NCBI RefSeq assembly: GCF_013031355.1
Contig: NZ_WPZO01000003.1
Location: forward strand, 124,001 to 188,000
Origin: Ruegeria arenilitoris
Lineage (GTDB): Bacteria; Pseudomonadota; Alphaproteobacteria; Rhodobacterales; Rhodobacteraceae
Direction of reading: 5' to 3'
DNA: 64,000 nt
The position numbers and the translations under genes are program-made. Positions 61,467 through 64,000 of the stretch are shown one piece after another. The notes beneath the pieces are model-generated. The model was not told the DNA's origin. It did not search any database and saw only the letters and a program-made list of their open reading frames with translations. The stretch's first letter is position 1. Each line of letters begins with the position of its first letter.

Positions 61467-62093
61467 ATGACGAAATCAGACCCTTTCGGATTCGATATGT
61501 CCGTCTCCAGCGCCAAGAAAAAGAACCCGCGCGGGCGTCGGGGGATGTCGGGCGCGTCTGAGACCTCGGTCCGAATCTGTGACCACGAAGGCTGTAACGA
61601 GCCGGGCAAGTTCCGCGCGCCGAAAGCACCGGACGTTCTGGACGATTTCTTCTGGTTCTGCCAGCAGCACGTGCGCGAGTATAACCAGAAATGGAACTTC
61701 TTCGACGGCACCACCGAGGCCGAGCTGAACGCGCAGCGCTCCAAGGACAAGGTGTGGGAGCGTGAGACTAAGCCCATGGGCGATCCCGAGGCGCGCGCCT
61801 GGGCCCGTCTGGGCATCGAGGATCCGCATCAGGTGCTGGGCGCAAACAGCACACAGAACAAGGGTCGCACCTCGGGTGGCGGCGGCCGTCGCCTGCCCCC
61901 CACCGAACGCCGCGCCATCGAGATTCTCGAGGCCAAGGACAGCTGGACCAAGGCCGAGGTGCGCAAGGCCTACAAGAAGCTGATCAAGGTACTGCACCCT
62001 GACATGAACGGCGGTGACAGGTCGCAGGAAGAACAGCTGCAAGAGGTCGTCTGGGCCTGGGATCAGATCAAGGACAGCCGGAACTTTAAATGA
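61467..62093 (+). CDS. J-domain (DnaJ-like) co-chaperone
   Basis: This 208-residue protein has a C-terminal J domain (about residues 150-205) with the diagnostic HPD tripeptide in KKLIKVLHPDMNGGDRS, needed to stimulate Hsp70 ATPase. The N-terminal part has a conserved cysteine/histidine-containing segment (ICDHEGCNEPGKF and WFCQQHVREYN) that might bind metal. A divergent bolA and this J-domain gene are common neighbours in alphaproteobacteria, to my memory. Ends eight bases before the convergent Hint gene. Confidence 0.9.
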   Translation: MTKSDPFGFDMSVSSAKKKNPRGRRGMSGASETSVRICDHEGCNEPGKFRAPKAPDVLDDFFWFCQQHVREYNQKWNFFDGTTEAELNAQRSKDKVWERETKPMGDPEARAWARLGIEDPHQVLGANSTQNKGRTSGGGGRRLPPTERRAIEILEAKDSWTKAEVRKAYKKLIKVLHPDMNGGDRSQEEQLQEVVWAWDQIKDSRNFK

Positions 62094-62101
62094 TTTCCGC
62101 G

Positions 62102-62989
62102 CTACTGTGGAAACATGCCCTGTAGCGCCTGCGCTTCGGGGCGTTTCAAGCAGCGCAGCCTGGTTTGCTGTATTGACCCTTCGCCGTTCAGTTCAGGAAA
62201 AAGTTCGCGCAGTTCATCTACGTCTTCCCGACCAAAAGAGTTTAGCACCCTGTCACCAAGATACAGGCTTTCACTGCGCAAGCCGTGCGACGTCAGAATG
62301 GTGTGTCGTTCGCAGGCAATGTGAAAGTACGTCACCGGCTCATCCGCCTTTACCTGACGGATCGTGTCGTCGTTGACGAGATGAATCGCAGCGGAAAAGA
62401 CCATCGGTTCGCCAAATAGCAACTCGGCCCGCCATCCTTCAATTACGATCCGATGTTGCGGCGACACGTACAGGTCGCGATCTGGCAGCCCTTTACCCAG
62501 CGCATCGCACTTGATGAGCACAGGCCGAAACTTTGGTTGGAGATGCAATATCTGAGCGCTGAGTGTTCGTTTGCCGATCCAAATTATCGGCAGAGTTTGG
62601 CCGTTGGACACGCAAACCCTGTCGCCAACTGTCAACTCTTCGACCAGTCTCGGGCCTGTATCAGTTTCGATCAGCGTTCCAGCCACAAAGCACGGTGGGT
62701 TATCTGGGTTGAGGTCGTCCTCGGTAATTTTCCAATTGCCGGTAGACATTGGGCCGGTTGGATTATTGGTATCCCAAGCGTAGATTTGCCCATTGACCTC
62801 AATGAATTCGCCGGATTCGCCTGAATTCCCCCTGGTCCCTTGCCCAAGGTATTCATAGGACTGAAACGTGAGGCCTCCGTCAAACGAGATCATTCCCCCA
62901 TCAATAATCGCAGGTTCCGTCGTTTCCTGGACGACCAAGTCGCCCGGACCAGTTGTGTGCACAGTATGGAGAAGAACATCAAACTCCAT
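62102..62989 (-). CDS. Hint (hedgehog/intein) domain protein
   Basis: This 295-residue protein carries a Hint self-splicing-type domain from about residue 98. It begins with catalytic Cys100 in PPCFVAGTLIETDTGPRLV, continues ELTVGDRVCVSNGQTLPIIW, and has YVSPQHRIVIEG (B-block-like histidine) and HTILTSHGLRSESLYLGDR near the end. The N-terminal 97 residues are beta-rich with no known domain. There is no flanking extein or C-terminal cargo after the Hint domain. Roseobacter genomes carry many such proteins; function unknown. ATG 62989 (MEFDVLLHTVHT) is preferred. Confidence 0.88.
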   Translation of the reverse strand: MEFDVLLHTVHTTGPGDLVVQETTEPAIIDGGMISFDGGLTFQSYEYLGQGTRGNSGESGEFIEVNGQIYAWDTNNPTGPMSTGNWKITEDDLNPDNPPCFVAGTLIETDTGPRLVEELTVGDRVCVSNGQTLPIIWIGKRTLSAQILHLQPKFRPVLIKCDALGKGLPDRDLYVSPQHRIVIEGWRAELLFGEPMVFSAAIHLVNDDTIRQVKADEPVTYFHIACERHTILTSHGLRSESLYLGDRVLNSFGREDVDELRELFPELNGEGSIQQTRLRCLKRPEAQALQGMFPQ

Positions 62990-63345
62990 CACGCACGCCC
63001 TCTTCACGAACTTTTGTCAGGAAAGGCGCAGAACTATGCGCGGGTGGGGCGAACGTACCTCCACAGTTGATTTCGCCACTCATTAACTCTTGCACAAAAA
63101 ACTCTCAGACAGACCCGTTTCGGGCAGCTTACAAAACTACAAATTAACCCAAATTTAACACTTTGATTTTCGCTTCTAAGAATACCAAAAATTTTTGGTG
63201 TGTAGCACGCGCGCCTGCGATTTCCTTATTTCTGCTCCTTCCACCGCCGCCTGTTAAACTTGTTACAAATACGCGTTACGGCCAATCACATGGGCCGAAC
63301 CATTGGCCCATATCAAATAGTGACTTGCCCCTAATGGAGCGCGAT
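62990..63345. other. intergenic region with A/T-rich promoter-like sequence
   Basis: These 356 bases lie between the divergent Hint gene and the methyltransferase-like gene. I see no gene with a ribosome site. The centre (about 63080-63210) is clearly A/T-rich with several TTAAC and AAATT stretches, suitable for two divergent promoters. No RNA gene or long repeat is apparent. Confidence 0.6.
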
Positions 63346-63951
63346 ATGGAACATCTCATTTCCCTCGTACATGCGATTTCTCTTCTGGTTACAATCACCT
63401 CGGCTTTGGTGCTGAGCGGGTATCTCGCCCTGAACCTGCGCCTGCCGAGACTGGGCCTGTGGCCCAGCGCCAGCGGTTGGCGGCACCACACGGCCTTTGG
63501 TCTGTTCCGGCTGTTCTGCGGCGCGACCGTTGTATTTGCCTTGTCCGAGGTCTGGATGAATGGCTGGGGTCACTGGCTGCGGTACGTGATCGGCGTGCCC
63601 GTCATGCTTCTGTCATTCGGGATTACGCTGTGGGGCTATCGCTTTCTAGGCCTCGACAACACCTATTGCGAAAGCGACGGTTTGGTGACCGGCGGGATGT
63701 ATGCCTATTCGCGCAACCCGCAATATGTGACATCGGTGCTGGCCACGGTGGGGCTGGGCATTGCCAGCGGATCGTGGGTGACACTGGGCCTGGCGGCGAC
63801 GTTGTTCGTGATTTACTTCCTGTTTGTCCTGAACGAGGAACGCTGGTTGCTGCAGGGCTATGGGCAGGCATTCCGGGACTACATGCAATCCACCCCGCGC
63901 TTTGTGGACGAACGCAGCCTTATCCGGGTGCGAGACGCAATTCTCGACTGA
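63346..63951 (+). CDS. isoprenylcysteine carboxyl methyltransferase/PEMT-like membrane protein
   Basis: This 201-residue protein has about five hydrophobic helices. The SAM-binding hallmark appears in GGMYAYSRNPQYVTSVLATV, with the C-terminal LNEERWLLQGYGQAFRDYM matching the NEExxL...YG...Y pattern of the ICMT/PEMT group. It is a second member beside 44167-44616. The ATG at 63346 (MEHLISLVHAISLLV) is chosen because GGAG lies six bases upstream; an ATG four codons earlier overlaps that site. Substrate unknown. Confidence 0.87.
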   Translation: MEHLISLVHAISLLVTITSALVLSGYLALNLRLPRLGLWPSASGWRHHTAFGLFRLFCGATVVFALSEVWMNGWGHWLRYVIGVPVMLLSFGITLWGYRFLGLDNTYCESDGLVTGGMYAYSRNPQYVTSVLATVGLGIASGSWVTLGLAATLFVIYFLFVLNEERWLLQGYGQAFRDYMQSTPRFVDERSLIRVRDAILD

Positions 63952-64000
63952 TCAAAGCGCGCAGATAAGGCCAGTTTCAAAGAAAGATTTACCGAAGCCG

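Overview
The window reads as a chromosomal segment of an alphaproteobacterium of the order Rhodobacterales, most like the Roseobacter group (Ruegeria and relatives). This is inferred from a 14-subunit complex I operon interrupted by small genes typical of Rhodobacterales, a Rhodobacterales-style NuoE extension, a solitary Hint-domain protein, and gene pairs such as bolA/J-domain protein and glcG/malate synthase G. No database search was possible, so the genus is a guess. I see no rRNA, tRNA, CRISPR array, phage or insertion sequence. It looks like ordinary core chromosome with a few atypical small genes.

Layout. (1) 1-17327, minus strand: the nuo operon nuoA-B-C-D-E-F-G-H-I-J-K-L-M-N (nuoN is cut by the left edge). 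Nine extra small genes lie between subunit genes: 58-aa and 41-aa proteins (C/D), a DUF5337-like protein (E/F), a MAPEG protein, a lipoprotein and a DUF5333-like protein (F/G), a doubtful 71-aa gene (G/H), and an 86-aa membrane protein plus a carboxymuconolactone-decarboxylase-like protein (I/J). (2) 17516-27166: a leucine/isovalerate catabolic cluster with isovaleryl-CoA dehydrogenase, an AMP-dependent acyl-CoA ligase, both 3-methylcrotonyl-CoA carboxylase subunits, a crotonase likely to be the methylglutaconyl-CoA hydratase, and HMG-CoA lyase. Two small unknown genes and an oppositely oriented ompW-type porin gene, with an FNR-like box, interrupt it. (3) 27332-33777: a DegT aminotransferase and a phosphoglycolate phosphatase-like HAD on the minus strand, divergent from glmU-glmS-PNPOx-alkD on the plus strand (amino-sugar supply for cell envelope). 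(4) 33765-40823: a lipoprotein, moaA, waaA/kdtA, an M20 amidohydrolase, an MFS transporter, a DUF3422 protein and a VOC protein. (5) 40998-44616: pntB and pntA (proton-translocating transhydrogenase) with a strong terminator, and an isoprenylcysteine-methyltransferase-like protein. (6) 44789-49362: kynureninase, a TetR regulator, and a divergent two-gene molybdenum hydroxylase (IorAB type). (7) 49409-55748: a class I glutamine amidotransferase-like hydrolase, GlcG, malate synthase G and aminopeptidase N. (8) 55745-63951: unknown proteins, gatB, a DUF4177 protein, a secreted unknown, bolA, a J-domain protein, a Hint-domain protein and a second methyltransferase-like membrane protein.

How it fits together: leucine catabolism feeds acetyl-CoA and acetoacetate to central metabolism, malate synthase G handles glyoxylate, complex I oxidises the resulting NADH, and PntAB uses the proton gradient to make NADPH. 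The least explained material is the set of accessory genes embedded in the nuo operon, the FNR-like site in front of ompW, a few near-perfect dyads in promoter or gene-end regions, and a two-copy intergenic repeat. I found no convincing wholly new multi-gene system.
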